64,000 nt of DNA from Cacajao melanocephalus (GCA_963573385.1 CAUYLG010038249.1:1-64000); one strand, 5' to 3'; shown: positions 1 to 16,640, counted from the first letter of the stretch. Numbers and translations: made by a program. The notes: generated from the sequence alone by a model not told the origin.

Positions 1-192
<192 letters not shown>

Positions 193-204
193 GATTTGAA
201 CACC

Positions 205-345
205 CGTTGGGCATATGATCTTGACCAGTACACTTAACTTAAGCTTCAACTTCTGTAAAAAAGCACCCACCTTGTAAAATCATTGTGAGTCTCTGCACAT
301 TACCTGGCCCACAATAACTACTCAGTCAATGCAGGCTTCTATTGT
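205..345 (+). mobile_element. MIR remnant
   Basis: Diverged copy of the mammalian-wide interspersed repeat core, with the 'ctgtaaaa...' and 'cctggcccacaataact..cagtcaatg' stretches in the usual order. It lies in POLR2G intron 3. Confidence 0.6.
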
Positions 346-438
346 TATGACTGTTAATATTGACTCCCTTACCCTCTGAGTCACACAGGGTGAGATTACC
401 ATATAATTTTAAAGTACAGCACAAGAAGTAAAGTTACT

Positions 439-728
<290 letters not shown>

Positions 729-799
729 TAAAGTGACTTAGCTGAAGGCACAGAGTTATCAAGTGGAGCAGGACCCAACCAACATCTTCCAAGAGACTA

Positions 800-2700
<1,901 letters not shown>

Positions 2701-2718
2701 GGGCCTCAAAAGGCAATT

Positions 2719-2850
2719 TCTTTTTTTTTTTTTAAGACTGGGTTTCACCATGTTGGTCAGGCTGGTCTTGAACTCCCGACCTCAGGTGATCAGCCCGCTT
2801 CGGCCTCCAAAGTGCTTGGATAACAGGCGTGAGCCAACGCGCCCGGCCAA
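2719..2850 (-). mobile_element. Alu monomer fragment
   Basis: Poly-T followed by 'gggtttcaccatgttggtcagg' and ending 'gcgcccggcc': one monomer of an Alu on the minus strand, just upstream of the POLR2G promoter. Confidence 0.85.
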
Positions 2851-3028
2851 GGCAACTCTCTTAAATGCACAGCCTATAACAACTACTCAGTAAATACTTA
2901 TAACGAGATTAATTAATTAGTGAAAGAATCCGTAAGTCAAGCGCTATAACAGAGTGCAGCAAATCGATTCAGCAAATATATATCTACAAATGTTTGTTGG
3001 AGGCCCAAGTACTTCACTGCCCTGGGCA

Positions 3029-3310
3029 GAGAGAGAGTCTCTGTTGTCTAGGCTGGAGTGCACTAGCCGGATTATAGCTCATGGAGCCTCCAACTCGTGG
3101 CCCCAAGCGATCCTCCCACCTCAGCCTCCCAAGTATTTGGGGCAGCAGGCGCGCGCCACCACGCCCAGCTAGTTTTTTGAATTTATTTTTGTACAGACCA
3201 GGTCTCTCTGTGTTGCCCAGGCTGGTCTCCAACTCCTGAGCTCAAGTGATCTTCCAGCTTCAGCCTCCCAATACGTTGGAATTAAAGGCATGAGCCACCA
3301 CGCCAGACCT
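3029..3310 (-). mobile_element. Old Alu (AluJ-like)
   Basis: Diverged dimer without a T-tail of any length; reads 'gttgtctaggctggagtgc' to 'ccaccacgccagacc'. Confidence 0.85.
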
Positions 3311-3406
3311 TCGTCTTTCTTTTTTCTTTTCTAAGAGAAGGGATCTCCCCTGACACAGAAGGATCTCTTGAGGCCAGGGTTCATGACCAGCCTTGGCAAC
3401 AGAGTG

Positions 3407-3450
3407 ACACACACACACACACACACACACTCTCTCTCTCTCTCTCTCTC
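3407..3450. repeat. (AC)n(TC)n microsatellite
   Basis: Twelve AC units followed directly by ten TC units, at the end of a diverged Alu-like fragment (about 3350-3406). Confidence 0.95.
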
Positions 3451-3517
3451 CCTCCCCCACCTCTTTCTCTCCTCTAACTCTTTGTAAGTGAGCTCTCTCT
3501 CGTCTATCTCTTTGTAA

Positions 3518-3664
3518 GTGAGACAGTGCCTTGCTCTATTGCCTAAGTTGGAGTGCGGTAGTGATCATAACTCACTGCAGCCTCAAATTCCTGGGCTCCA
3601 GAGATCCTCCCACCTCAGTCTCCTGAGTAACTAGCTAGGACTGCATTAGTGCCACCAGTCAGGC
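3518..3664 (-). mobile_element. Alu-type monomer (free or truncated)
   Basis: Single diverged monomer, 'gagacagtgccttgctctattgcc' to 'tgccaccagtcagg', directly followed by the next element's T-tail. Confidence 0.75.
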
Positions 3665-3966
3665 TTTTTTTTTTTTTTTTTTTGAGCCAGAGTCTCCGTC
3701 AGTCATCGAGGCTGTAGTGCAGTGGTGTGATCTCAGCTCACTGCAACTTCCACCTCCCGGGTTCAAGTGATTTTTCTGCCTCAGGCTCCTGAGTAGCTGG
3801 GACTCCAGGCATGCACCACCATGCCTGGCTAATTTTTGTATTTTTATTAGAGATGGGATTTCACCATATTGGCCAGGGTGGTCTCTCTCAAACTCCTGAC
3901 CTCGTGATCCTCCCACCTCGGGCTCTCAAAGTGCTAGGATTACAGGGGTGAGCCACCGCGCCCGGC
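3665..3966 (-). mobile_element. Alu
   Basis: Full dimer: about 19-nt T-tail at 3665-3683, ending ccaccgcgcccggc. Confidence 0.93.
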
Positions 3967-4098
3967 TTTTTTTTTTCCCCTAGAAATGGAGTCTCCCTAT
4001 GTTGCCCAGGCTGATCTCCAACTCCTGGCCTCAAATGATCCTTCTGCTTCAGCTCCCAAAGTGTTGGGATTACAGGAGCAAGCTGCCCCTCCCAGATG
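3967..4098 (-). mobile_element. Alu monomer fragment
   Basis: T-run then 'atggagtctccctatgttgcc' to 'caagctgcccctcccag', one monomer only. Confidence 0.85.
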
Positions 4099-4194
4099 TT
4101 TGCCTGCATTGCTCTTTCTTGTAATTCACATTTCAGGTATATATCACTTCCTAGTTGGGCCTTTCCTGATCATGCAATGATCATATACTCTTCC

Positions 4195-4787
<593 letters not shown>

Positions 4788-4884
4788 ATATTTATAGGCT
4801 ACCACTAACTGCTTTCTTCCTAGATGCCAGACACTGTGTAAAGCCTTTTATATAATTATCTCCTTTAATTCTCATAATAATCTA

Positions 4885-5022
4885 CAGGACAGTGGCTCAC
4901 ACCTGTAATCACAGCACTTTGGGAGGCTGAGGCTGGTGGATCACAAGGTCAGAATTTTGAGACCAGCCTGGCCAAGATGGTAAAATCCCGTCTCTATTAA
5001 AAATACAAAAATTAGCTGGGCG
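4885..5022 (+). mobile_element. Truncated Alu, left monomer only
   Basis: Plus-strand Alu from 'acagtggctcacacctg' to 'aaaattagctgggcg', then stops at a fold-back junction (5023-5047) with an inverted Alu fragment. Confidence 0.88.
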
Positions 5023-5047
5023 CAAGGTAGGTAATCCACCTACCTTG
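5023..5047. repeat. Perfect 10-bp inverted repeat at Alu head-to-head junction
   Basis: CAAGGTAGGT (5023-5032), 5-nt loop, ACCTACCTTG (5038-5047). It sits exactly where the plus-strand Alu stops and a minus-strand Alu 5' end begins. Confidence 0.9.
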
Positions 5048-5094
5048 GCCTCCCAAAGTACTGGGATTACAGGCATGAGCCACTGCGCCCGGCC
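5038..5094 (-). mobile_element. Alu 5'-end fragment, inverted
   Basis: Reads 'acctaccttggcctcccaaa' to 'ccactgcgcccggcc': only the first ~57 nt of an Alu, on the minus strand. Confidence 0.88.
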
Positions 5095-5096
5095 CC

Positions 5097-5331
5097 GTTT
5101 TTTTCCTTGAGGAAGGGTCTCGTTCTGTCACCCAGACTGACAGACTAGAGTGCTCATCGAATTCCACAGCTACAGGTGTGGGTCACCATGCCCGGTTAAC
5201 TTTTTTATTTTTTGCAGAGGCAGGGGTCTTACTCTCTTGCCCAGGCTGGTCTTGAACTCCTGGCCTCAAGTGATCCTCCCGCTTCAGCCTCCCAAAATGT
5301 GGGGATTACAGGTGTGAGCCCTCACACCTGG
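5097..5331 (-). mobile_element. Old Alu with internal deletion
   Basis: 'gggtctcgttctgtcaccc' to 'gtgagccctcacacctgg', with part of the right monomer missing. Confidence 0.82.
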
Positions 5332-5351
5332 AAAAGTTGTATTCTTCACTA

Positions 5352-6002
<651 letters not shown>

Positions 6003-6399
6003 TGTTTTTTTGATATGCTAATGGTGACTGATGGCTGGCAGGCCCTAGGTAGCTTCCGGTGGGGGGCGGGGTAGGGGGGGCTGGTCACCAGAAAGAGTAG
6101 GGCATGATTAGAAGGTTGGGGCTTTCAGCCCACCCCCAACTTCTGGGGAGTGGAGGGGGTGCTGAACTGCTTATTTGATCACCAGTGGCCAGTGGTTTAA
6201 GCAATCATGCTTACATAATGAAGCATCCATAAAAATCCGAAAGGACTAGAGTTTCCATGTAGCTGAATACCTGGAGGTTCCTGGAAGGTGGCATACCTGA
6301 AGAAGGCTTGGAAGCTCCACATTCCTTCCCCTATACCTCACCCTAGGCACCTCTTCATCTGTATCCTTTATAAAGCTTTTATAATAAACCTGTAAACAT

Positions 6400-6804
<405 letters not shown>

Positions 6805-6886
6805 TCAGAGGCACAGGTAAAACAACCGGGGGCTTTTGACTGGCATCAGAAGTCAGGGGCCATGTGGGTAAACAATAATTTGGTTA

Positions 6887-6981
6887 AAAGAAAAGGAAGA
6901 GAGAGAGAAAGGGAGGGAGGGAGGCAGGGAGAAAGAGAGAGACAAGAGAGAGAAAGAAGAAAAGAAAAAGAAGAAAAGAAA
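6887..6981. repeat. Purine-rich (GA/GGGA/GAAA) microsatellite
   Basis: About 95 nt almost purely A and G on the plus strand; resumes at 7275-7345 beyond the intervening Alu. Confidence 0.95.
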
Positions 6982-7274
<293 letters not shown>

Positions 7275-7345
7275 AAGATGGAAAGAAATAAAGAGAGAGA
7301 GAGAGATTAACAAGAAAGCAAGCAAGAAAGAAAAAAGAAAAGAAA
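7275..7345. repeat. Purine-rich microsatellite, right part
   Basis: GA/GAAA-rich continuation after the Alu, containing five GA units near 7291-7304. Confidence 0.9.
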
Positions 7346-7654
7346 CTAGAAGTTGGGGGCCGGTGGGGAGGGTGTTCTCGGGAGCTACACCCTAAACCTT
7401 TGAGATCTGAGGTTATCTCCAGGTAAACAGTGTTGGCATTAAACAGGAGGACACCCAGCTGGAATTGATTGTTTGCTTGTGGATGGGGGAAAAAAACCCA
7501 CACATTTGGTCACGCAGAAGCCTTCTGTGTTGATTGTTGTGGTGGTGTGAAGAGAGAAAAACAGTGTCCTCCCCCAATCCCCCTGTAAAACAATGCTATT
7601 ATTCTCACTACATATTTTTTGATTTTGATAAATATTTTTCCATCTCTATTTAAA

Positions 7655-7676
7655 TATATATATATATAGAGAGAGA
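7655..7676. repeat. (TA)n(GA)n microsatellite
   Basis: TA repeat then GA repeat immediately before the next Alu. Confidence 0.9.
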
Positions 7677-7967
7677 GGCCAGGCGTGGTGGCTCACGCCT
7701 CTAATCCCAACACTTTGGGAGGCTGAGGTGGGTAGATCACCTGAGGTCAGAATTTTGAGACCAGCCTGGCCAAAATGGTGAAACTATGCCTCTACTAAAA
7801 ATACAAAAATTAGCCAGGCATGGTGATAAGCACCTGTAGTCCCACGTACTGGAGAGGCGGAGGCAGAAGAATCACTTGAACCCTGAGGCAGAGGTTACAG
7901 GGAGCTGAGATTATGCCACTGCACTCCAACTTGGGCGACAGAGTGAAGCTCCATCTCAAAAAAAAAT
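7677..7967 (+). mobile_element. Alu
   Basis: Full dimer starting ggccaggcgtggtggctcac, A-tail to about 7967. Confidence 0.93.
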
Positions 7968-8007
7968 TTTTTTTAATTACATATATATGAAATAAAAATG
8001 TAAAAAG

Positions 8008-8322
8008 GGCCGGGTGCGGCGGCTCATGCCTATAACCCCAGCACTTTGGGATGCTGAGGAGGGCGGATCACCTGAGGTCAGGAGTTAGAGACCAGCTTGG
8101 CCAACATGGTGAAACCATGTTTCTACTGAAAATACAAAAAAAATCAGCTGGGCCCGGTGGTGGGCACCTGTAGTCCCAGCTAATTGGGAGGCTGAGGCAG
8201 GAGAATTGCTTGAATCTAGGAGGCAGAGGTTGCAGTGAGACAAGATCACCCCTCTATACCCCAGCCTAGGTAACAGAGCAAGACTCCGTGGCAAAAAAAT
8301 AAAAATTGAATAAAAATTAAAA
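8008..8322 (+). mobile_element. Alu
   Basis: Full dimer starting gggccgggtgcggcggctc, with a long A-rich tail. Confidence 0.93.
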
Positions 8323-8323
8323 A

Positions 8324-8445
8324 GGTCAGGTTTGGTGGCTCACACCTGTAATTTCAGCATTTTGGGAGGCCAAGGTGGCAGGTTCGCTTGAGTCCAAAAG
8401 TTCAACACCAGCCTGGGCAACATAGAGTCTCTCGTCTCTATTTAC
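8324..8445 (+). mobile_element. Alu left-monomer fragment
   Basis: 'ggtcaggtttggtggctcac' to 'cctgggcaacatagagtc'; only one monomer. Confidence 0.85.
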
Positions 8446-8942
<497 letters not shown>

Positions 8943-8972
8943 CCCTATTTATTCATTTATTTGTTTATTTAA

Positions 8973-9140
8973 CTTTTTTTTTTTTTTGAGATGGAGTCTT
9001 GCTGTGTCACTCAGGCTGGAGTGCAGTGGCGTAATCTCAGCTCACTGCAACCTCCACCTCCTGAGTTCAAGTGATTCTTCCACTTCAGCCTCCCATGTAG
9101 CTTGGACTACAGGCATGTGCCACCACTCCCAGCTAATTTT
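8973..9140 (-). mobile_element. Alu right-monomer fragment (1st of a serial array)
   Basis: Poly-T, 'gagatggagtcttgctgtgtc' to 'ccaccactcccagctaat', where it is cut off by the T-run of the next Alu. Confidence 0.9.
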
Positions 9141-9282
9141 TTTTTTTTTCGAGATGGAATTTCACTCTCCTTGCCTAGGACAATCTCGGCTCACTGCAAC
9201 CTCCACCTCCCAGGTTCAAGTGATTCTGCTTCAGCCTCCTGAGTAGCTGGGATTACAGGTGTGTGCCATTACACCCTGCTAA
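9141..9282 (-). mobile_element. Alu right-monomer fragment (2nd of a serial array)
   Basis: 'gagatggaatttcactctcc' to 'gccattacaccctgctaa', again cut at the middle A-rich linker by the following Alu. Confidence 0.9.
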
Positions 9283-9628
<346 letters not shown>

Positions 9629-9787
9629 TGAAGAGGCCAGCATACCCTGCATGTATCTAGCACAAATGTGTTCTATAGACGAACTCTCCCTAATTCTGGT
9701 TAGGTCTAATTGAAGGGCCTGACTGCATAATAAAATAGAGATGCTTAGAGTGGTGGGTGAAGGGAGGAGTATTAAGGCACCGAGCGA

Positions 9788-9920
9788 GGCCGGGTGCGGT
9801 GGCTCAAGCCTGTAATCCAAGCACTTTGGAGGCCAAGGCGGGAGGATCGCCTGAGGTCGGGAGTTCAAGACCAGCCTGACCAACATGGTGAGACCCCCCC
9901 TCTTAAAAAAAAATAAAAAA
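9788..9920 (+). mobile_element. Alu left-monomer element with target-site duplication
   Basis: One monomer with an A-tail; flanking direct repeats GGCACCGAG at 9776-9784 and 9922-9930. Confidence 0.9.
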
Positions 9921-9930
9921 GGGCACCGAG

Positions 9931-10315
9931 TTTACTCTTCTAGTAACACTATCCCCCATGTTCAGTTTGGAAGGTCAGACAGGACAGGTATCACTGACTC
10001 CCAACTTACAGCCTTTTCCTCTGGGTATGTAGGAACTCTCAAAGATTTCTTCAGAGGTAGACACAGTTCTTGTTTCTTCTCTCCTATCCTGAGACATTTT
10101 ATGACCCTGACCCCATTCCTACACTTCCTACCGGCGCCTGCCCAGCACGCTCTGGACACAAAGAATGGTCCATCCTCTCAAATGTAAATTGACTGTAGAG
10201 TTCAGGTTAGGGACACCATAATATCATCCCAGTAGCTGCTAGTTCTCTGACGCTGTCACTGACCAGGAGTCCCGGAATCTTAACTTGGAGCAGGGGAGCA
10301 GTAGGGCATGTTGGA
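9931..10315. other. Unique intergenic sequence
   Basis: Single-copy sequence between POLR2G and ZBTB3; no gene or repeat recognised. Confidence 0.5.
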
Positions 10316-10622
10316 TTTTTTTTTTTTTTTTTTTTTTTAGACCTAGTGTCGCTCTGTCTCCGAGGCTGAGTGCAGTGGCGTGATCTCGGCTCACTCCAAC
10401 ATGTGACTCCTGGGTTCAAGAGTTTTGAACTCTTGCCACAGCCTCCTGAGTAGCTGGGATTACAGGCACGCGCCACCATGCCCAGCCGATTTTTGTATTT
10501 TTAGTAGAGATGGGGGTTTCACTATGTTGGCCAGGCTGACCTTGAACTCCTGACCTCAAGTGATCTGCCTGCCTCGGCCTCCCAAAGTGCTGGGTTAAAG
10601 GCGTGAACCACCGCACCTGGCC
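10316..10622 (-). mobile_element. Alu carrying a fold-back hairpin
   Basis: Full dimer from about 22 T residues to 'ccaccgcacctggcc'. The segment that normally reads 'ttcaagcgattctcctgcc' is replaced by an inverted repeat at 10417-10435. Confidence 0.93.
10417..10435. repeat. 8-bp perfect inverted repeat inside an Alu
   Basis: CAAGAGTT, loop TTG, AACTCTTG. Absent from Alu consensus at this place. Confidence 0.9.
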
Positions 10623-10712
10623 AATCTTGGAATTTCTGAGAGGAAGGGACCTTCAAGAGACAAATGCAGTTCAGGGACTTGTGGCTATAGACCACAGTCA
10701 CCAGTTGGTTCT

Positions 10713-11424
<712 letters not shown>

Positions 11425-11838
11425 GTGAGGGATCAGCTTTCTCTGTTAGTTCTCACTCTGGGAGTCCTTAGCCCCTGGAATGCGTGAGGGAAATGCTTAG
11501 GGAGTTCCCGAAGTGGGGCGTAGAGGCATCGCCTGGAAAGGCCTGGGAGCGGAAAAGATCCCTACTTCGTGGAGACGTTGGAAGCTACCGGGTGGGCATC
11601 AAGGAAGCGGAGGGTGGCCAAGGGGCGGGACTTCCGGGGGCTGGGCTAATCGGGTGGGGCGGGGCCTGTTCTAAGGTTAGGCGGGGGGCGGAGCTAATGG
11701 GAGAGCTTTGGGTGTGACCTAGGAGAAAGAAGGGCAGTAACTTAAGCAATTGCCTTGGGGATGCAAGTGATACTTAAGGGCTGATGTTAAGGTTGCTGGG
11801 GAGGTTACCTGCCTTAACCCACTGTCCTTTTTTCCCAG
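11425..11838 (+). other. ZBTB3: ZBTB3 intron 1
   Basis: Bounded by gtgagg at 11425 and a pyrimidine-rich acceptor (ccttttttcccag) ending at 11838. GC-rich, with several GC boxes (ggggcggg near 11619, ggggcgggg near 11656) and an ETS-like cttccgg, so it probably contributes to the promoter. Confidence 0.65.
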
Positions 11839-11889
11839 GGAGCCACTGGTGGGGACCTTTTTTGGGCTCTCTCTCCTTCGTGGGGTACT

Positions 11890-13458
11890 ATGGAGTTCCC
11901 AGAACACAGTCAGCAGCTGCTGCAGAGCCTCCGGGAACAGCGGTCCCAGGGTTTCCTTTGTGACTGCACCGTGATGGTGGGTAGTACCCAGTTCTTGGCC
12001 CATCGGGCTGTGCTGGCTTCCTGCAGCCCATTCTTCCAGCTTTTCTACAAGGAGCGGGAATTGGACAAGAGGGATCTGGTGTGTATTCACAATGAAATTG
12101 TCACAGCCCCAGCCTTTGGGCTGCTTTTGGACTTTATGTATGCTGGCCAGCTGGCCCTGAGAGGGGATACCCCTGTGGAGGATGTGCTGGCAGCTGCCAG
12201 CTACTTGCACATGAATGACATCGTCAAGGTGTGTAAGCGGCGGCTTCAAGCCCGGGCCTTGGCAGAGGCAGACAGTACCAAGAAGGAGGAGGAAACTAAC
12301 TCACAGCCTCCTACTTTAGAGTTTTTGTCCAGTACTTCCCGTGGCCCCCAGCCATTGTTGGCATCTGGTGAGACATCAGGCCACTGGGGCAAAGGGGAAT
12401 GGAGAGGCTCTGCTGCTTCATCACCTACTGTCCGTCCTCCAGATGAGCCACCAATGTCCAGTGGGGCTGACACTACACAGCCTGGCATGGAGGTTGACGC
12501 ACCACATCTGCGAGCACATCCCCAAGCGGTGGCTGATGTCTCTCTTGCCAGCCCTAGTAGCTCCACTGAGACCATTCCTGCAAACTACTTCTCTTCTGGC
12601 CTCCCAGCAGTTTCATTGGAGCCACTGACATCTCTTGATGTGGCTCCGGAGAATCTGAGGGTGGTGGAATCAAGGGATCCTGGAGGACCACTGCAAGGCT
12701 TCTATCCCCCAGCTTCAGCCCCAGCCTCAGCCCCAGCCCCTGTCTCAGCCCCAGTTCCATCCCAGGCTCCAGCCCCAGCTGAGGCTGAGCTGGTCCAGGT
12801 GAAAGTTGAAGCTATTGTGATCTCTGATGAAGAGACAGATGTGTCAGATGAACAGCCTCAGGGTCCTGAGGGAGTGTTCTCACCTGGAGGAGCAGTGTAT
12901 GGGGGACAGGCCTCCCAGCCAGAGGCTTTTGAAGAGCCAGGGGCAACAGGACTGGAGGAAGTGGGGCCAAGTGACCACTTCCTGCCTCCAGATCCTCATC
13001 TACCCTACCATCTGCTGCCAGGTGCAGGGCAGTATCATCGAGGACTGGTGACCTCACCCCTGCCTGCACCTGCATCCCTGCATGAGCCACTTTACCTGGC
13101 TTCTGAGTATGAAGCAGCTCCAGGAAGCTTTGGGGTTTTTACTGAGGATGTTCCCACCTGCAAGACATGTGGGAAGACCTTCTCATGCTCTTACACACTA
13201 CGGCGACATGCCACAGTGCACACACGTGAGCGACCCTACGAGTGCCGCTATTGCCTGCGCAGCTACACACAGTCAGGGGACCTCTACCGCCACATCCGCA
13301 AAGCTCACAATGAGGACCTGGCCAAACGCAGCAAACCGGATCCAGAAGCTGGACCCCTCCTAGGGGCGCAGCCCCTCCCTGGCTCCCCAACAGCAGACAG
13401 ACAGAGCAGCAGTGGTGGGGGGCCACCTAAAGATTTTGTACCTGGCCCCAAAAACTAA
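11890..13458 (+). CDS. ZBTB3: ZBTB3, BTB/POZ domain zinc-finger transcription factor
   Basis: Intact 522-codon reading frame within one exon. Residues about 1-120 form a BTB/POZ domain ([18 protein letters not shown].., then [24 protein letters not shown] and the LAAASYLHM segment), which makes homodimers and recruits co-repressors. A long disordered acidic/proline-rich middle follows, with an Ala-Pro-Ser repeat (about 273-297) and a lysine in a sumoylation consensus (VKVE, K305) directly followed by a hydrophobic-acidic stretch (IVISDEE, 309-315) like a SUMO-interacting motif. Two C2H2 zinc fingers lie near the C-terminus: C424/C427/H440/H444 and C452/C455/H468/H473, joined by the linker TRERPY. 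The start has a strong Kozak context (A at -3, G at +4). Seventeen codons upstream in the same exon are also open, but I see no upstream in-frame ATG in exon 1. The last residues (..GPKN, stop) may differ from human by one A in an A-run. A nuclear repressor role is expected from the family, not shown by the sequence. Confidence 0.97.
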   Translation: MEFPEHSQQLLQSLREQRSQGFLCDCTVMVGSTQFLAHRAVLASCSPFFQLFYKERELDKRDLVCIHNEIVTAPAFGLLLDFMYAGQLALRGDTPVEDVLAAASYLHMNDIVKVCKRRLQARALAEADSTKKEEETNSQPPTLEFLSSTSRGPQPLLASGETSGHWGKGEWRGSAASSPTVRPPDEPPMSSGADTTQPGMEVDAPHLRAHPQAVADVSLASPSSSTETIPANYFSSGLPAVSLEPLTSLDVAPENLRVVESRDPGGPLQGFYPPASAPASAPAPVSAPVPSQAPAPAEAELVQVKVEAIVISDEETDVSDEQPQGPEGVFSPGGAVYGGQASQPEAFEEPGATGLEEVGPSDHFLPPDPHLPYHLLPGAGQYHRGLVTSPLPAPASLHEPLYLASEYEAAPGSFGVFTEDVPTCKTCGKTFSCSYTLRRHATVHTRERPYECRYCLRSYTQSGDLYRHIRKAHNEDLAKRSKPDPEAGPLLGAQPLPGSPTADRQSSSGGGPPKDFVPGPKN

Positions 13459-13560
13459 CATCTAAGGAAGCATGAGCTGACGCTAGGCTTGCTCTTACCA
13501 TCCTTAAATGGCAGCACAGAAGGTTGGTGGCATATCTCATCACCCCTGCTGGGTGACAAG

Positions 13561-13566
13561 AATAAA
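13561..13566 (+). terminator. ZBTB3: ZBTB3 polyadenylation signal
   Basis: AATAAA about 100 nt after the stop codon, followed by a T-rich stretch; an Alu begins about 50 nt downstream. Confidence 0.8.
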
Positions 13567-13616
13567 GGTTCTGCCCAGGCTGAAAGTTCCTACCTTTTCT
13601 TTTCTTTCTCTTTATT

Positions 13617-14129
<513 letters not shown>

Positions 14130-14150
14130 TGAATCTCACATTATGTACTT

Positions 14151-14172
14151 GGGGTAGGGGTAGGGGTAGGGG
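14151..14172 (+). repeat. Telomere-like G-quadruplex motif (GGGGTA)3GGGG
   Basis: Four runs of four G separated by TA, perfect over 22 nt, about 600 bp downstream of the ZBTB3 3' end. Confidence 0.92.
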
Positions 14173-14299
14173 TCAGATTGCTTATGAGGAAAAAAGCGAG
14201 ACAGGCAGAGGCTGATAGCGATGTAGCCTTTACTTAGGAAAAGTATACAAATTAGGGAAGCTTACAAAATTATGATTTATTATTGCGGTTGAGCGCCTG

Positions 14300-14515
14300 T
14301 CTTCTGGGCTATATCAGACATTTCATATAAATACTCATTTAATCCTCAATAACGTTAGGATGTATTAGGTCCACTTCCTGTTTTGTTTGTTGTTGTTGTT
14401 CATAAACTTGAGACTCAGAAATCAAAGTTTAACTTGTTCAAGGTCACAGAGGCTAGTTAAGGGGCAAGCCAGCATTTGAACCTGGCTTGTGACTACAAAC
14501 ACCGTGCCTGTTATG
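14300..14515 (+). mobile_element. MIR element
   Basis: Recognisable MIR: 'catttaatcctcaataac', 'gagactcagaaatcaaag', 'caaggtcacagaggctag', 'gcatttgaacctgg' in order. Confidence 0.8.
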
Positions 14516-14522
14516 CTGCTTA

Positions 14523-14996
<474 letters not shown>

Positions 14997-15299
14997 TTGA
15001 AGGTAGTTAACCAAGAAGTATAAGTTGTTTTCTTTTTTTTTTTTTTTTTTTTGTCCTTTTGCGTATTTGGCTTTGTTCCCATGTTACCTCTGCTTTCCCC
15101 ATTGAAAGACCTTTTGTTGCAGATACTGTATTGATTATTTGAAATTTTTGGCTACAAGTCGTAGATATGAATTGAGTTCTCTGAAACTGAAAGAACACAC
15201 TAAGGCCCGTGGTGGCTGATCAGTGGCGGGAGGCTGAGGGTCTGAGGTGGTGTGGCAATGACGGGTGCTTGCAAAACCTGAAGCAAGAAACTCCGGGTG

Positions 15300-15420
15300 A
15301 GAGGATCTTACAGTTCACGTAGTCCAACTCCCTCACTTGAAAAGTGATGACAACAGTCTAGGGAGGTTTAGATTACTCACCTAAGGTCACCCAGGTGGTT
15401 ACTGACAGTGGAGATAGCAA
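15300..15420 (+). mobile_element. MIR remnant
   Basis: 'tagtccaactccctcacttg', 'ctcacctaaggtcacccagg' and 'actgacagtgga' in MIR order. Confidence 0.65.
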
Positions 15421-15957
15421 AGAAATGGGGTGCCATCATGGGATGGGGCGAAAAAAGAACTCTAGGAATGTGTGGTGGCTGGCCCTGCCTGTGCTATAGG
15501 AGGGCCTGGAGGTTCCCTACAAACCTTTCCTTGTTACATAAGAACATGAGTGCAAATAAAGCAGGAAGGAAACCAGAAAAGGGAGAAAATAACAGTAGTC
15601 TGAATTTTCATTCTCTCTTGTTGAGTCTGTGTCATATTCAGCACTGTGAACACTTACCAGCAAGTGACTATTTTTGAGTTCCAGGAAAAGGTGAGCCGCT
15701 GTGTGGCTAAAGAAAGCTTCTTAACTAGGACATGTGGGAAGCCAAAGATGGTGAACATTTTTCTGCTGAGCGAATTCTACGTTCTTTCACATTCTTTGTG
15801 TTGAAATAACCTTCTAATTTATCTTTCAAATGGCTTCTAATTTATTTATGCAAATACATTATTCCCTTAATTCCTTGATGAAACAAGGCAAGATTATTTT
15901 TATAAATAAATACAATAAAAGCTATTCTAGCTGGATGGATTCAAAAGCTTTCCCTAC
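15421..15957. other. Unique intergenic sequence
   Basis: No gene recognised; short open frames here have no familiar similarity. Confidence 0.5.
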
Positions 15958-16250
15958 TCGGGACGCAGTGGCTCACGCCTGTAATCCCAGCACTTTGGGA
16001 GGCCAAGGCGGGTGGATCACTTGAGGTTGGGAGTTCAAGATCAGCCTGACCAACATAGAGAAACCCCATCTCTACTAAAAATACAAAATTAGCCGGGCGT
16101 GGTGGTGGGTGTCTGTAATCCCAGCTACTCAGGAGGCTGAGGCAGGAGGATCACTTGAAACAGGGAGGCGGAGGTTGTGGTCAGCTGAGATGGCACCACT
16201 GCACTCCAGCCAGGGCAACAAGAGCAAAACTCTGTACAAAAAAAAAAAAA
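15958..16250 (+). mobile_element. Alu
   Basis: Slightly 5'-truncated dimer starting near 'gacgcagtggctcac', A-tail 16238-16250. Confidence 0.92.
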
Positions 16251-16640
16251 GTCTTCTTTAGAGTAAATATCAAATCAAAATGCCTTTACGAATCAGTTGC
16301 CCTTAAAAGGGTGGATTTTACAGACTGTATATCTCAATTTCAACAGAAACACAAAGCAAAAAAAAACAACCCAAAAAACTAGTTGTCTCAGAACATCAGT
16401 TTCTAAACTCAAGGCATAATAAATCGTCTATATATATAGACATTTTATGATGTAGATAATCTCTCCAGACATTCTGGGGAACACAGGAACCACTGTATTG
16501 ATCAGATTGTGGTCACATGCACTACTTAACTAAAGAGCCTCTGTTGCTGGTGAGATTCTCCTGAGGAGCAAGCATTTGCTTTCAATATCCAGCATAAAGT
16601 GCATTATTTTTTGCAGGTGGCAGTCGGGTATTTGCAAGAA
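16251..16640. other. Unique AT-rich intergenic sequence
   Basis: No gene or known repeat. Holds a perfect 16-bp palindrome (gtctatatatatagac, 16426-16441). Confidence 0.5.

Noticed and set aside
3407..3450. Regular repeat that could be read as an array
   Set aside because: Plain dinucleotide microsatellite; no spacers, so not CRISPR-like.
11484..11717. 77-codon open frame upstream of ZBTB3
   Set aside because: Lies wholly in intron 1, is Gly/Arg-rich from GC-rich promoter sequence and has no known domain.
11719..12249. 176-codon frame antisense to ZBTB3
   Set aside because: Shadow of the ZBTB3 BTB-coding region; no similarity of its own.
15027..15052. Long T-run that might mark a retrocopy tail
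   Set aside because: No mRNA-like sequence, AATAAA or flanking duplication next to it.
16426..16441. Perfect 16-bp palindrome gtctatatatatagac
   Set aside because: Mostly a short TA repeat with symmetric flanks; expected by chance in AT-rich DNA.
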